Part shown: positions 10,823 to 21,936 of the stretch, piece after piece
Position numbering within the stretch: position 1 is the first letter of the stretch
Layout: each line of letters begins with the position of its first letter
Assembly (NCBI GenBank): GCA_028622995.1
Contig: JAJQJQ010000011.1
Coordinates: 3,534,001 to 3,598,000 of the forward strand
Origin: Panagrolaimus kolymaensis
Lineage: Eukaryota > Nematoda > Chromadorea > Rhabditida > Panagrolaimidae
Direction: 5' to 3'
DNA length: 64,000 nt
Notes under the pieces: model-generated
Told to the model about the DNA's origin: nothing
The model's database searches: none
What the model saw: the letters and a program-made list of their open reading frames with translations, nothing else
Made by a program: the position numbers and the translations under genes

Positions 10823-13800
10823 TATAATCCATAAAAAAAATTATAACAAAAAAGTTGCTTTTCTGTAATGAATAAAAAAAATTTTAAAAGCAAGAAAGAA
10901 AAAACGAATGAGTAAAAAAACCACGTTTTTTACATTCACGAGCATCCCTTTTTTGGCAAACAAGAAAAAAATCCATTTAATTATTGAATTAAGACCTAAA
11001 AGAAAAAAACAACAACGTAAAGATGAATTTTTAAGGGGAAAAAAAGAAAAAGAGAGCACAAGATTGAATTCATTGTAGCGGTTTTTAGTAGAAAAGATAA
11101 TCCGATTTTTATTTTTTGCATTTTTGGCATCTTTGTGTGATTAACGTTAAAGCCCAGATGGGTTTAAAACATGGGAAGATGAGAGATAGAGAGAGAAAAT
11201 GGTTTAAAGACTGTCGTCTTAGAGAAAAAAATGCTTGGTTTAAAAATACAAAAAAAATGGTCAAACAATAATATAAATAAACAAGGAATCGATTAAGATA
11301 AAGTAAACTTTGGTTAAACCGGCCTTTTGATATTGTATTCGACGTGAGTATGATCTAAAGATTGAATCCAAGCGCCTATATTTTAAGACTAGTTCATAGA
11401 ACTTTTGTAAAATGCTCACTTTATGCTGCCATAAGCGCACCTTGAATGTGTCCCATTTAATTCAACATTAAATATAAAAAGCTTTCCATTTCATGTTTTA
11501 AAAAAAGCGCAAGAAATAAAAAATGAAGGAAAGAAATTGTTTCCACTTGAATGCGAGAGAGCAGTTTTTTAGTAGTTGTTGGTGGCGGTGAAACAAGCTG
11601 TCGTCGATGCCATTGAGTAGTAGTAGTCGTCGACGTTGTAGTTGTCCCGAGAGGTGCCAATGAAAGCTTGTTTGAACATGCTCCATAGGGAATTCATTTT
11701 CTTTTTTGTTGGAAGAAAATGGTGAAGAAAAAAAAACCAAAAAGCAAAGCAAAAACCAACTCTTTTATTTTTTCTTTTGCATCTATCTACCAAGCTTAAG
11801 CGAAACAACGACCTTTGGCAGCAGAAAAAAAAAGTTGCATCAACGGAAAAGCGTTAATCCTTTTCCGGAATGTTTTTTTTTTCAAACGGGAGAAAATGAT
11901 ATAAATGCTTTGCTTTTAAGACAACCATCACATAAAAAAAGAAGAAGAGATGAATGTGCTTGATGTCATGGTGGTTTAACTTAACTTTTTGGCACAAAAA
12001 ACTTTAAGTATAGTTTGGGTATCTTAAGCTTAAGAGGGAGAGAGACAGTAATGAAAAAAAAACTTTAAAAAAGACAATATTAAAGCTACGAAAACAACAA
12101 TATTCTTACATTCAATAATTTTTAATGGTCAAATAATGAAGGAGACAAATCTTTAAAATGGAAAACAACTTCACGTCATTCCCATTTTCGTTAAGCATGC
12201 TAAAAATAAGCACATGAAAGCGGGCGCTATACTTATGATATAAGAGTCTTTTAAAGAAAAAAACAAAACAAATTTTACTTTAATAAAGATAGGGTTAAAA
12301 GAAATAAAACTAAAGTTATTATTTTCTTTTAAAAGATTTCAACAATTTTTGAAACCAAAAAATATTATTTTTCTTTCCATTTTTCCATTAAACACGCAAT
12401 AACTTTTTTGGAAAAAATTTTCATTTAACGCCCAAAAAAAAATAAAAGCAATGAATTAAGCTTTGTTCTTAAACTAAAAAGCATTGGTGGTGTATGTTTG
12501 TGCCACCACCAACTAACCAACAAAGTCATGAAATTAAATACCCATCGCAGAAGCTGCCAACAAGCAATGACGACGTGTAAAAAAATTAAATTCAGAAAAA
12601 ATAAAAAGAAAAAAGTACTTTGCCTTTTATTTCATTGGTTTTAGTTTTCAGAAAGAAGATTGGGAAGAAAAAAAGTTTGATTACCCTCATCTTCTTCTCT
12701 TTTTTCTATTGGCAGCATCTCACTTGCCATTGCTCTTGTTCATGGTGAATGTAATTACCGGAAATTTAACTTTCAAAAAAACTTTTTAGGGTCAAAAATT
12801 AAAAGTAAAACAAATTAAAAATGGAAGGCTTAAAAAGGAAAAAGAGGATGAAAGAATGAATGCTTCGTGAATAAATAAGGTTTTTGGTTGCATGTAAGCA
12901 TTAAAAAGGCAAGAAATCTTGTGATAAAAGTGCTTTTATAATTATTATTTTTTTTTAAATGTGAAATAAATAAAAATAAAAACATAATTTAAAAAAGTGC
13001 AAAAACAATTGTAAGCACATTTTTAATTTTTTGAAAAACCCAATCTCAACGCTGCCGGTATTTTTTAGACGAAAATTATAAATAACTTTTGCAATTAGTA
13101 TCATTCGGAAGAGAAGGATAAAAAGTAAGTTAGATTGAAAGCTTTTATTTACATTTCTTATAAAAAGTATACTTATGTTAGTTGAATAAATTTCCTTTTA
13201 AGTGTGACTTTCTTTCTTTTTTTCCTAAAAAAGCCAACAGTGTAAGACAAAAAGACAACAACGACATCTTGTCCTAAGGCAATATAAAAAAGTGGGGGCG
13301 GTGTTGAGAAGGTTGCTAGCTATAGCTACTTATTTGTTTTCCTTTTATGTCAGCAGCCTTTTTTTGCAAAAAAATAATAATATCTTTGAACCAACACCAA
13401 CGACCTTCAAAACATTTATTAATCCAAAAAGAAAATATAATTCAATGAAGCGCATTAAAAAAAATTGCCAAGTTACTTTTTTTTTCTAACCAAAAAAATA
13501 AAAACAAAGTTGAATATTTATTGATAGAATTAGTTGTCTCTCGTTGCAAAATTCAATGAACCATTTATTTATTTCTAAAAGTCCTCTTCTCTCTTTGCTT
13601 AACAGTTTTTCTTTTTCTGCAAAATATAAATAGAAGTTTTACAGCCAAATAAGCTTTGAAAAAAAAAGAAAACACGCAATATCTGGATTAAATCAAAAAT
13701 CTCACAGAAAAAAATTTGGTTTAAAAGTTTAAAAACTTTTAAGTTTGAAACATGTTTAGAGATACTTACTTATTGTACGAGGAAGAATGACTAACATTTT

Positions 13801-14425
13801 CAGAGATACTTCCTTTCTGAGATAAGCTTGAAAAATGAGAGAGACCTTTATAAACATTGTCTCATAGTTTTGTATTCTCTTTTATGGTTTACACCTTTTA
13901 TAAACTTGATTTAAAAAAATGCAAAAATTTTAGAAATTGTTTCAATGTAAACAATGGAAATGCTGCTTAAAATATCTCAGTTATAGCTGCAGCATAGTCA
14001 TCAAAGAAGGACACATAGTTAATGAAGGTCCATATTAACGTAATAGCAAATCTTCTTATACTAAAACCTCAATGAATCAAATCAGCAACGACCAACTTCA
14101 CCAAATTATTATCCATAAACAAGTCATGCAACCACAATCTTTAGAATAGCTAAAGAATGAACGCAAAAATACCAAAGTTAACATATTTTTTTCAATAAAA
14201 ACTGCCATGTCTTTGCTTACAACAAAATAAAAGAAATAACATTAAAGAAAATTTATTAGTTGCCCATAGCAACAAATATATCAAAAAAAATAAGAAAATA
14301 AAAACAATGGAAAAATTTATATTCGTACAAGAATAAATCGGTTAATTAAAAAGACAGAATATTTCAAAGATATAAGAGCTCAAAACATCAACAATGTGAA
14401 CAAGTAATTTTACAAACAAAAAAGA
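10823..14425. other. 3.6-kb gene-poor interval
   Basis: AT-rich sequence with many A and T homopolymers and no recognisable family exon on either strand. The only stretch with coding-like composition is the short minus-strand frame at 11569-11697, listed separately. The interval lies upstream of the arrestin gene and downstream of CDK1 (both minus strand). It may contain distal regulatory sequence or unrecognised untranslated exons. Confidence 0.5.
11569..11697 (-). CDS. small ORF candidate, 42 residues
   Basis: A minus-strand frame starting MNSLWSMFKQAFIGTS and continuing through an Asp/Tyr-rich patch (DDYYYS) to a Thr/Ala-rich end and TAA. Its base composition is much less AT-biased than the surroundings, and codon use looks protein-like, which drew attention to it. 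I recognise no family. It could be an orphan micropeptide gene, the last exon of an unrecognised gene, or chance. Confidence 0.25.
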   Translation of the reverse strand: MNSLWSMFKQAFIGTSRDNYNVDDYYYSMASTTACFTATNNY

Positions 14426-15548
14426 TCAATAGAATTCACTACCAATTGGTGGTAGGACGAGTTCTCCAGTGTAATTTGTGTCAGGAATATCTTCATAACC
14501 CATATCATTGAAATATGGATGTTTCAAGGCAGAACGAGCAGAGATTCGATCATTTGGATCATAGAGAAGCATTTGCTAAAATAGTACTATGTAATGGAAG
14601 CATAAAATTGATGAACTGCTTACTGTTAATAAGTCCATCCCATGTTCATCAAGGAAAGGAGCCATCTTCTTGTTAAGTTTGTTTTCAGCCCATTTTGGAA
14701 ACGATGGCTTGTAATCAGGAAATTGCATAACACCAGGCCAATCTTGATCAGTAGGAGTTTTCAATACACGGAAGATTTGAAAAAGTTGATCGATTTCTGA
14801 ATCACCTTGAAACAGTGGACGACCACGAGCCATTTCACCATATATGCAACCAATTGACCAAACATCGACAGGAAGTGAATACCGTGCAGCTCCAAGAAGA
14901 ATTTCAGGCGCCCGATACCAGAGGGTGATAACTTCATGAGTATAAGCACGGATGGGAACTCCAATAGCACGAGCAAGACCAAAATCAGCTAACTTGATAA
15001 CCTTTCGGCCAACATCAACGAGTAAATTTTGAGGTTTCAAGTCACGATGAATAACACGACGCTGATGACAGAAGCACATTCCTTGAAGAACCTAAAAAAG
15101 CTTTTTGTTAAAGAGCAATAAAGAGTGCAAAAAAAAAACTAACTTGAAAAAGGAAATTTTTAACAACAGAAACAGGCATAGGCTTCGAACCATAGGTGCT
15201 TTCCATATACTTCTTTAGGTCCATGGACAAGAATTCAAAGATGAGATAAAGTCGATTTTCTTCCATAATGACACATTGAAGATCGACAATATTTGGATGA
15301 TGAAGTTCTTTGAGCATTGACACTTCGCGCACAGCAGTTGATGGAATCCCTTCTTCATCGTTTTCAAGTCGAATCTTTTTCATAGCAACAACTTGTCCAG
15401 TATGAAGGTTTCGACCTTTGTAGACAACTCCATAAGTCCCTGAAAAATAAACATCCATAAGTTAATGAAAATATTTAATGACAAGCTTACCTTCACCGAT
15501 CTTTTCCATTTTACAAAAGTCATCCAGTTTCTGTTGACTTCCAGCCAT
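14426..15548 (-). CDS. cdk-1: cyclin-dependent kinase 1
   Basis: A four-exon gene for the mitotic Ser/Thr kinase that pairs with cyclins A/B. The start is [20 protein letters not shown]. The glycine loop continues TYGVVYKG and keeps the Thr and Tyr that Wee1/Myt1 phosphorylate. The catalytic Lys is in [10 protein letters not shown]. The cyclin-binding helix reads PSTAVRE rather than the canonical PSTAIRE. Also present are [22 protein letters not shown], the DFGLARA metal site, [14 protein letters not shown] with the activating Thr, and the Cks-contact region. [12 protein letters not shown] and the [11 protein letters not shown] context favour CDK1 over CDK2. It ends PPIGSEFY. An acceptor-like CTGCAG lies just before the ATG. 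It is divergent from NCAPH2/KLE-2, another mitotic gene, 534 bp away. Confidence 0.93.
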
Positions 15549-16082
15549 GATTTCTGCAGCTTAACAATCAGTTATTGAAGTTGAAGATGAATTAAATGTT
15601 ATCCACAAAAGTTTAAGACAATTTTCAGTTTGAAGATTTGATTTGACGATTGAATGAAGAAAAAAGGATGAAAAATGCGCGCAAAATGTCTTTGGTTTCT
15701 CGCAGCCGTATGCAATTTTTTTGAATGTTTTATTTCGCGCCTGAGTGGAATTCGCTCTCTATCATTTTCGTCTTGGAACATGTGAACGTTTATAAGCACT
15801 TTGAAATTTGAAAAAGAAAAATCATCGATGGATCCATCTTCAATTATTTATATTGGTTTTAAACGTTCGTTTTTTTATTATTGTTTTGATTGCTTTTCCA
15901 CCAAGTTATAATATTCGAATCCATTTTTATTTTTAACTTAAATGGCCATTATGAAACTCGTTCTTCATTATTACCTTTTTTTATATAAAGCTTTGCGCGG
16001 CATTTTATGCTTTCAAAATATTCTTCAAGCTTCCTTCCTGTTATCAAAACCTTTACACTTTTTTTATCTTAATTTTTTAGCG
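15549..16082. promoter_or_regulatory. shared upstream region of cdk-1 and the condensin II gene
   Basis: A 534-bp divergent interval. An E2F-like TTTCGCGC lies at 15733-15740, with TTTGAA (a CHR-like element) at 15720-15725 and two more TTTGAA copies at 15800-15805 and 15807-15812. A GCGCGC patch lies near 15677-15682. E2F and CHR sites bound by the DREAM complex control G2/M genes in other animals. Their function here is inferred only from sequence matches, and TTTGAA is common in AT-rich DNA. Confidence 0.45.
16073..16080 (+). promoter_or_regulatory. splice acceptor two bases before the condensin II start
   Basis: TTTTTTAG ends two bases before the ATG at 16083. In nematodes such a site close to the start is usually a spliced-leader trans-splice acceptor, though a 5' untranslated intron is also possible. 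It supports 16083 as the start over the in-frame upstream ATG at 15942. Confidence 0.55.
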
Positions 16083-18874
16083 ATGGCGGACCTTGAAATT
16101 GATGATGATGTCCGTGAACGTTTCGCTTATTTATTCAAACCTGTGACGGATTTTGCAAAGACCTTTGAAATTAATATCATCGACCTTTTACAAGAATATG
16201 ATAATCAAACCCTTTCATCCGACACTGGGTAAATTCTATTTACTAACTTCTACGAATAATATTCTTAATTTTAGATTCAATTTTGTTAATGCTGCCGCAA
16301 TGCTTCAAGGAACGACGGGAGTTTATAGTCGTCGAGTGGATATCTTACATAAAGCTGTTACAACTTTCAAAACAGAATTTACAAAAGAACCTACTGCTGC
16401 TGCAAAGAAAAAAGCTCAAAAGCTCAATCAACAAGGTGAAAATGATGAAGATGGCGACGAAGATGAACCAATGGATGAAGACGATGCTAATAAAGAAGGG
16501 CATATTATTGATAAAACGAAAAAATCAAGGCTGAATCGATCAGAGTTGGAAGATCGCTCATATCGTGCTTCTCCTTCAAGGCTTCCTGGTCCTGTTGAAT
16601 TAGAAAGACCAAATGGTATCAAAGTAATTAAACCTGATCGACTTGCACATAAATTGATGAAAGCAACTTTGCATGATAATGGAATGGTTGAAAGAGCTGA
16701 AGATGAAGGAATGTGCATTTTTGAAAGATTTCATGTTGACAAGAAAAGCCATTACCCAATTCATATAAGCCGGGAAAGAGAATATCAACTCATGTTTTTG
16801 ATGCCTGGAAGTATGATGCCGTTATTATCAACTGAAAAGAGGCCAGTTGAGCTCATTGGAAATTATGGGAAATTTGGTGACGTTGATGATTACAGAATGT
16901 GTCGCGATTTGGTTGTTCATAATGTAAGTTTTCTAATTTTTCTCTAAAACTTAATAACTTTTTATGTTTTAGTTCTCTTTGTACTGTAATCCTGGTGGCA
17001 CTTTCTGTTATCCACAATCAAACAAAGTTGATCCATGTCAAGCAATCACAACTAAAGTTCGACAATTCCTTCAAACTGCTCATGATAATAATCTTCTTCC
17101 TATGAGTTGTGCTGGGCAATTTGAATCAACTTCTCCTGATTTCCTATGTATGGTTAACCATTTTTCTCTGCTTTATCTAATTTTTACTTATTATAGTTAC
17201 TGGAGGAGCGACTTACAATCTTGTAGAAATCTGTCGTCGGGTCAGTGATGGTCGAGCAGCTACATCAGAATTTATCCATCGCCTTTCAAATCATATTACA
17301 CTTCTCGAAAATGATCGACGTAAAACTGAACTTCATACGATTCTTCCTTCACAAGAGCCACCACCAATTTCTCTCAATGATGATTATGATGACCATGGCT
17401 TCTCTTTTGCTGGTATTAGCTTCAATAATCAAGGCGACATCGTTGCGATTGATTCTATGATCGCTCCAAACATCGGTCCTGTAACTCGTTCGCGTCAAGC
17501 TCAAAATGATGGAGCCGAACCTCAACATTCAACTAGAGTCTCACAATGTGCACCAAATGTAGCTCCAAATGACGAATTTGAATTATTGGATATGTATAGT
17601 GATGACTTTTATAAATTGAAAAAAGCCATTGTTGCAAAAAGAAAAATAAGTGCTCAACTTATCGTTCGAAAAAGAGAAAATCAAAGGAAAAGGGAAGCTG
17701 AAAAACAAGGAAAAGATTATTTGCCATCATTACAACAATATATGGACGCTCATTACTGGACTAAAGAAGGGAAGAAGAAAAACAATATTGACCAAGTAAG
17801 TTTCTTTTTGAATACTGTTTGATGCTCGATTATGGTTAATTTTTAGTTTGAATTAGCACTTGTTCGTCAAAAACTATTAGAAACTGTGCGTCGCAAAACT
17901 ATCAAATCTGAATTAAGAAAACAACACATGGAAAAAATACGATTAATGCGTCCACAGCGAGGAACTGTAATCCTCCCAGAACTTGGTGACCGTGCTAGAA
18001 AATCAATGAAAATCTTGCAAGAAAAAGTCGCTGAATGTGTTCAAGAAAATCCTGAAATTGATAACGAAGATTACAATGATGATTATGAGGATAATGACTT
18101 TATCAACCATACTGCAGGACGTGCTTCAAGTGTACCACCTTTGGGCGATGTGATTCCTGATCATCCTGATGGAATTGATCTTCAAGAATTGACTAAACTT
18201 AGCCTTACAAGAAAACGTTCGTCAAATATTAAACCAACACAACAGAACAATATGTCATTTGACAATAATTTTGATGGTAATGATATCAATTCTCAACCAA
18301 TCAACGAAGACATCATTCCAACAAATGCAAGTATTAGCGCAATTGTACAAGTTTTCTTGAGGTTTGTTGAAAATTCTTTATTGAGCTCAATACTTATATT
18401 AAAAACTTTTTTAGTCGCAAATGGAATATTGCTCTTAAGCGTCAACCTGAATGTCAAGAAAGATTAGTTAAATGGGAAAGAAAGATGGTTCCAATATTAG
18501 AAGAGCTTACTGATGATTTCTTAGCACATGATTATGGAAAAATTATTTTGGATAAATTTGAAGGTGAAATTGGAAGAAAACTGCTTTTTAATGAGGTTTG
18601 TTTTTTTTTTTCTCATTTTGATCAAAAATAGAGACATTATTTTTTTCAGATAATTGAAGGAAAAGTTGATGAACGTTCTCGTTTTTTCTTGGCTTTGTTG
18701 ATGTTGACTAATCGTGGTACTTTGATCATTTATCCACCACCACTCGATCTTGATAAAGAAAATAGTGGAATTGAAACTCTAGATGGCAATGTTCCAACCG
18801 ATTTTGAAGTTGAATTGCTTGATGATACTGATTGGCATGGTGATGAAATGAATCGAACAGGACTCTTTATTTGA
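16083..18874 (+). CDS. kle-2: condensin II subunit H2 (NCAPH2 / KLE-2 type kleisin)
   Basis: A spliced gene whose product is the kleisin-like subunit of condensin II, which bridges the SMC2/SMC4 heads and compacts mitotic chromosomes. The N-terminus (DVRERFAYLFKPVTDFAKTFEINIIDLLQEY, then NFVNAAAMLQGTTGVYSRRV) matches the pattern of the NCAPH2 N-terminal domain that contacts SMC2. An acidic segment (about 16430-16500), a conserved middle block and a basic helical region follow. The C-terminal part (WNIALKRQPECQERLVKWERKM, then GRKLLFNEIIEGK and RSRFFLALLMLTNRG) is the winged-helix end that binds SMC4. Homology is moderate, as usual for this fast-evolving family, but both ends agree. Its head-to-head arrangement with CDK1 suits co-expression in dividing cells. 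Confidence 0.82.
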
Positions 18875-19399
18875 TTTTACATCTGTTTTTTTTGAATTCT
18901 GTTTTATGCCCAGGCTTACTGTTTTTACCATTTTTATTGTTTTTTGTAACTGTATTGTCTTATCTTTTTGTAAAATTTACTTCAGTTTATTACTTTGATT
19001 TTGTTTATCTTTCATTTATTTTTAATTTCATTATTGTTTTGTTATAAGTTTTTTTGCCACCTGATTTGTTCTTTCTTTGTTGATAAATTTTTTTGAATGT
19101 CATTGCAATTTTCGAACAGTTGCTTATTCTTTTTCTCTCTCATCTCTTTCTGCTTTGCTTCTTGGCGGGGGAGTAAAAGAAAGCCCTAGCTTTTTCACCG
19201 TTCTAAAATGATCGATAAAGCATTATAGCTTGCTTGTTGATGATCCGCCCTTTTGTTTCAAAAACTTTGGAAGCCATTCGAAACAAACAAAAAAAAAGTC
19301 CTCCATTATTCACGTCTCATTTCTTTAGTTTTTGATAAATAAAAGTTCAAACAAATTTTTTAAATACTTTTTTGTGGGTTTAAAAATTTGTAATAGAAA
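18875..19399. other. intergenic between condensin II and DXO-like genes
   Basis: T-rich 3' region of the condensin gene, then about 200 bp upstream of the next gene. No exon or RNA gene is seen. A TAATAG acceptor-like site (19391-19396) lies three bases before the next ATG. Confidence 0.45.
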
Positions 19400-20754
19400 A
19401 TGGCGGATGGCTTTTGGCTTTTTGATGGTTTGGAAGATGATCCTTATGGACTTTTACCATTAAATAATTTATCTTCAAAAAGTAGCGCCACCACTACCAA
19501 ATATGTTGATCGATTAGGATCATATCAATGGTATTTAGAAGATGATGAACCTACTATTCTAATTCCTGGAATGCCCCGTGAATCCTTTTATTATCCTGGT
19601 GGAAAGCTTCGTCAAGATGATGGAGTTGTCATTTATGACGCCAATCATCTCAAGGTTAGTGCATGCCTAAATTCGATCTTACAATAGAAATTGCAAAATT
19701 TTCAACGTTTTTTTAACATATTTTCTTAATTTTGGAACTACTTTAAAATAAATTCTTTCTTAAAACAATTTTGTTTATGATTTGTTCTTAAATTTTAGAT
19801 TAAAAATGGTTCATTAGATCCTGTGATTCTAGCAGCTCGGCATCTTGCTCAAAAACGAAAGAAGGAAATCAATTTTGATGAATATGATTTTATTACCGAT
19901 GCAGTAAATCTTCAAAAACTTTTTGCATTTGCTCAAGAAGCCGGCGATGGTTTATTTAGAATTGATTGTGAGAGAGTTGGAAAAACAGTTTTACTTTCTC
20001 GAATGGAAGCATCAGATTTAATGGAAATTGGATCACTCACTTATGATCAAAATTTAAAATATAAAATGACGAAGCCAAGATCAAAGCATTGTACGGGTCC
20101 ATTCTTCCAACTTGTAGCTTATCAATTTGGAACATTTCGCATGCTCGTTCGATTCGAAGTTGATTGTGCTGATTTTCAAGCAGGAAAAGCTGAACCATTT
20201 ACAAACGAAGTAGAAAGTTTACCTGAGAGAAAAAAATTTGCTGAAAACACCAGCATTAATTTTGTTGATTTTGGTGAAACTTCTAAAGCTGTTCCTCTTC
20301 AACTTTTAACCACTTATCCTATGGGTGCTGGATTCCCATTCTTTACTTGGGCTCAAATGTTTTTCTCTAATGCTGATCAAGTTTGTTGTTATTATTTCTT
20401 TTTGGTATTTTTCTTTATTTAAATCAACATTTTTAGGAAATAGTTGGCTTCTTTAAAGGCAATGGTGATTTTAGCAAACCATCATTTTATTCATTGCAAG
20501 ATGTTTCAAAGCTTATGAAACCCCTTCCATATGTTGTATTATCTAAGGTTCATGATGCTTTAAATAAGATTCAACTCTTCCTTGTTAAAAATGATGATGA
20601 TTTTCGTTGTGGTTTAGTTTGGAAAGGAAAAGCACATTTAGAAATTTTTGCTAAAAAGCCTGGCTCTGAATCAGCTGTAAGTCCAGGAGTTCGAGAATTT
20701 TTAGCATCCCAATGCAAAGATCCAATCGAAGATGAAGCTCGAACACAAAAATGA
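19400..20754 (+). CDS. DXO/Rai1-like protein (decapping/deNADding exonuclease family), divergent
   Basis: A three-exon gene (19400-19652, about 19800-20381, about 20438-20754). The central part parallels the DXO fold in order: TYDQNLKYKM resembles motif II (GYKFEQY), LVRFEVDCAD resembles motif III (EVDC), NFVDFGETSK sits where motif IV (VELKTSK) is expected, and FFTWAQMFFSNADQEIVGFFKGNGDF resembles the WAQSFLPGV...VAGFRNPDGF region. IQLFLVKNDD...GLVWKG matches the C-terminal strand region. Active DXO/Rai1 enzymes remove incomplete or NAD caps from RNA. The E-x-K of motif IV appears altered to D-F-G/E, so catalysis may be lost or modified. The relationship is inferred by eye. A similar uncharacterised family occurs in fungi, often labelled misleadingly. 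Confidence 0.6.
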
Positions 20755-21071
20755 TTTAAAAAAAATAATTTATGTAATTTTTTCCTTTTTTTACTTTCAA
20801 TATGTTTTTGTGGGAGATAACATTGATTAAATAATAGCCAATCCTTTTATTGGTTTGATTAAATAAAAAAAAGATTCTCTTTTTTTAATGGAACTAAATA
20901 AAATTTTACACTGAAAATGTTTCACTGGCAATAGAGAGAGAGAGACATAACACATGGCAGCTGGTCATAAACAACGACGAAGGCGCCTACGCAAAATGTC
21001 GCTTTAGCGATGCAAAAGATTGACTATTTTTTTTGTTAGCAAAAATAATTGATGAATTAAAGCAAAAAATA
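20755..21071. other. intergenic, 3' region of DXO-like gene
   Basis: Poly-T/AT-rich 3' region, a GAGAGAGAGA microsatellite around 20934-20943 and a short GC-richer patch near 20980-21010 (GGCGCCTACGC). No gene is seen. Confidence 0.4.
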
Positions 21072-21936
21072 ATTAGTGCACAGGATTACAATGTAAAAAA
21101 ATAAAAGGCTGTTCAGGAGAAAAAAACTGTAGACGGCTGAAGAGATTAAATTTTAATTGATTTGGCTTTTAGACGGCTAATGAGATTAAATTTTTTATTA
21201 ATTTAAATAAATTATTTTATATGTTACACTTAAACAAACAGCCGCACCGTCTTCGATTTTTATTACCCCACTTCTTTATCAAATATTTAATTTTTTTTAA
21301 AATTATGATTATAAAAACAAGGTAAAAATTCAAAATTTTGTTTTATTTTTGATTAGATAAAATGAAAAAGCAAACTCGTATAGTCAGCAATATTTAAAAA
21401 AATCTATTGGTGTAAACTGAAAAAAAATAATCATAAGATCAGTTACACTGAAAAAAAAAACATCCCGTCAACGTCTTTTTGTGGTACGGACAGGTAGGAG
21501 ATGTACGAAATTGTCCTAATTTTTGGACGAAAGAGCGTGCAAAAAAAATTTGTGTCCAAAAATTTGGACAATTTCGTACAATCTCCTACTTGTCCGTACA
21601 TTTGAGTGGACATTTTTTTTTTCAGTATACAAAATGTTTGAAATTATTTATTATTGATTTCTGAAACAAAACATGTTTGAAAATAGGTATTTTAAGCAAA
21701 AGATTTAAACATAATTAATTGTCCAGCCAAAATTTTTTTAACTTTTAAAAATCGAAGACGGTGCGGCTGTTTGTTTAAGTGTAACATATAAAATAATTTA
21801 TTTAAATTAATAAAAAATTTAATCTCATTAGCCGTCTAAAAGCCAAATCAATTAAAATTTAATCTCTTCAGCCGTCTACAGTTTTTTTCTCCTGAACAGC
21901 CTTTTATTTTTTTACATTGTAATCCTGTGCACTAAT
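21072..21936. repeat. 865-bp inverted repeat with 191-bp arms
   Basis: The left arm (21072-21262) and right arm (21746-21936) are near-perfect reverse complements, sharing ATTAGTGCACAGGATTACAATG at the outer end and AGCCGCACCGTCTTCGAT at the inner end. Each arm contains two copies of an AGACGGCTNANGAGATTAAATTTT motif. A further GAGCCGTCTGC copy lies just outside the right arm. The loop of about 480 bp holds a separate small hairpin element (21446-21627). It is probably a foldback or MITE-type transposon. No clear target duplication could be read. Confidence 0.75.
21446..21627. mobile_element. MITE-like hairpin nested in the inverted-repeat loop
   Basis: The ends read CACTGAAAAAAAAAA and TTTTTTTTTTCAGTA, flanked by TA on both sides (21444-21445, 21628-21629). 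Internal stems GTACGGACAGGTAGGAGATGT and its complement surround a GTCCAAAAATT core. A TA duplication with ACTG-like ends fits Tc1/mariner-type MITEs. No protein is encoded. Confidence 0.6.

Noticed and set aside
15942..16082. Upstream in-frame ATG giving a hydrophobic N-terminal extension of the condensin subunit
   Set aside because: A TTTTTTAG acceptor sits two bases before the ATG at 16083, and the NCAPH2 family starts directly with its conserved helix, so the extension is untranslated or intronic.
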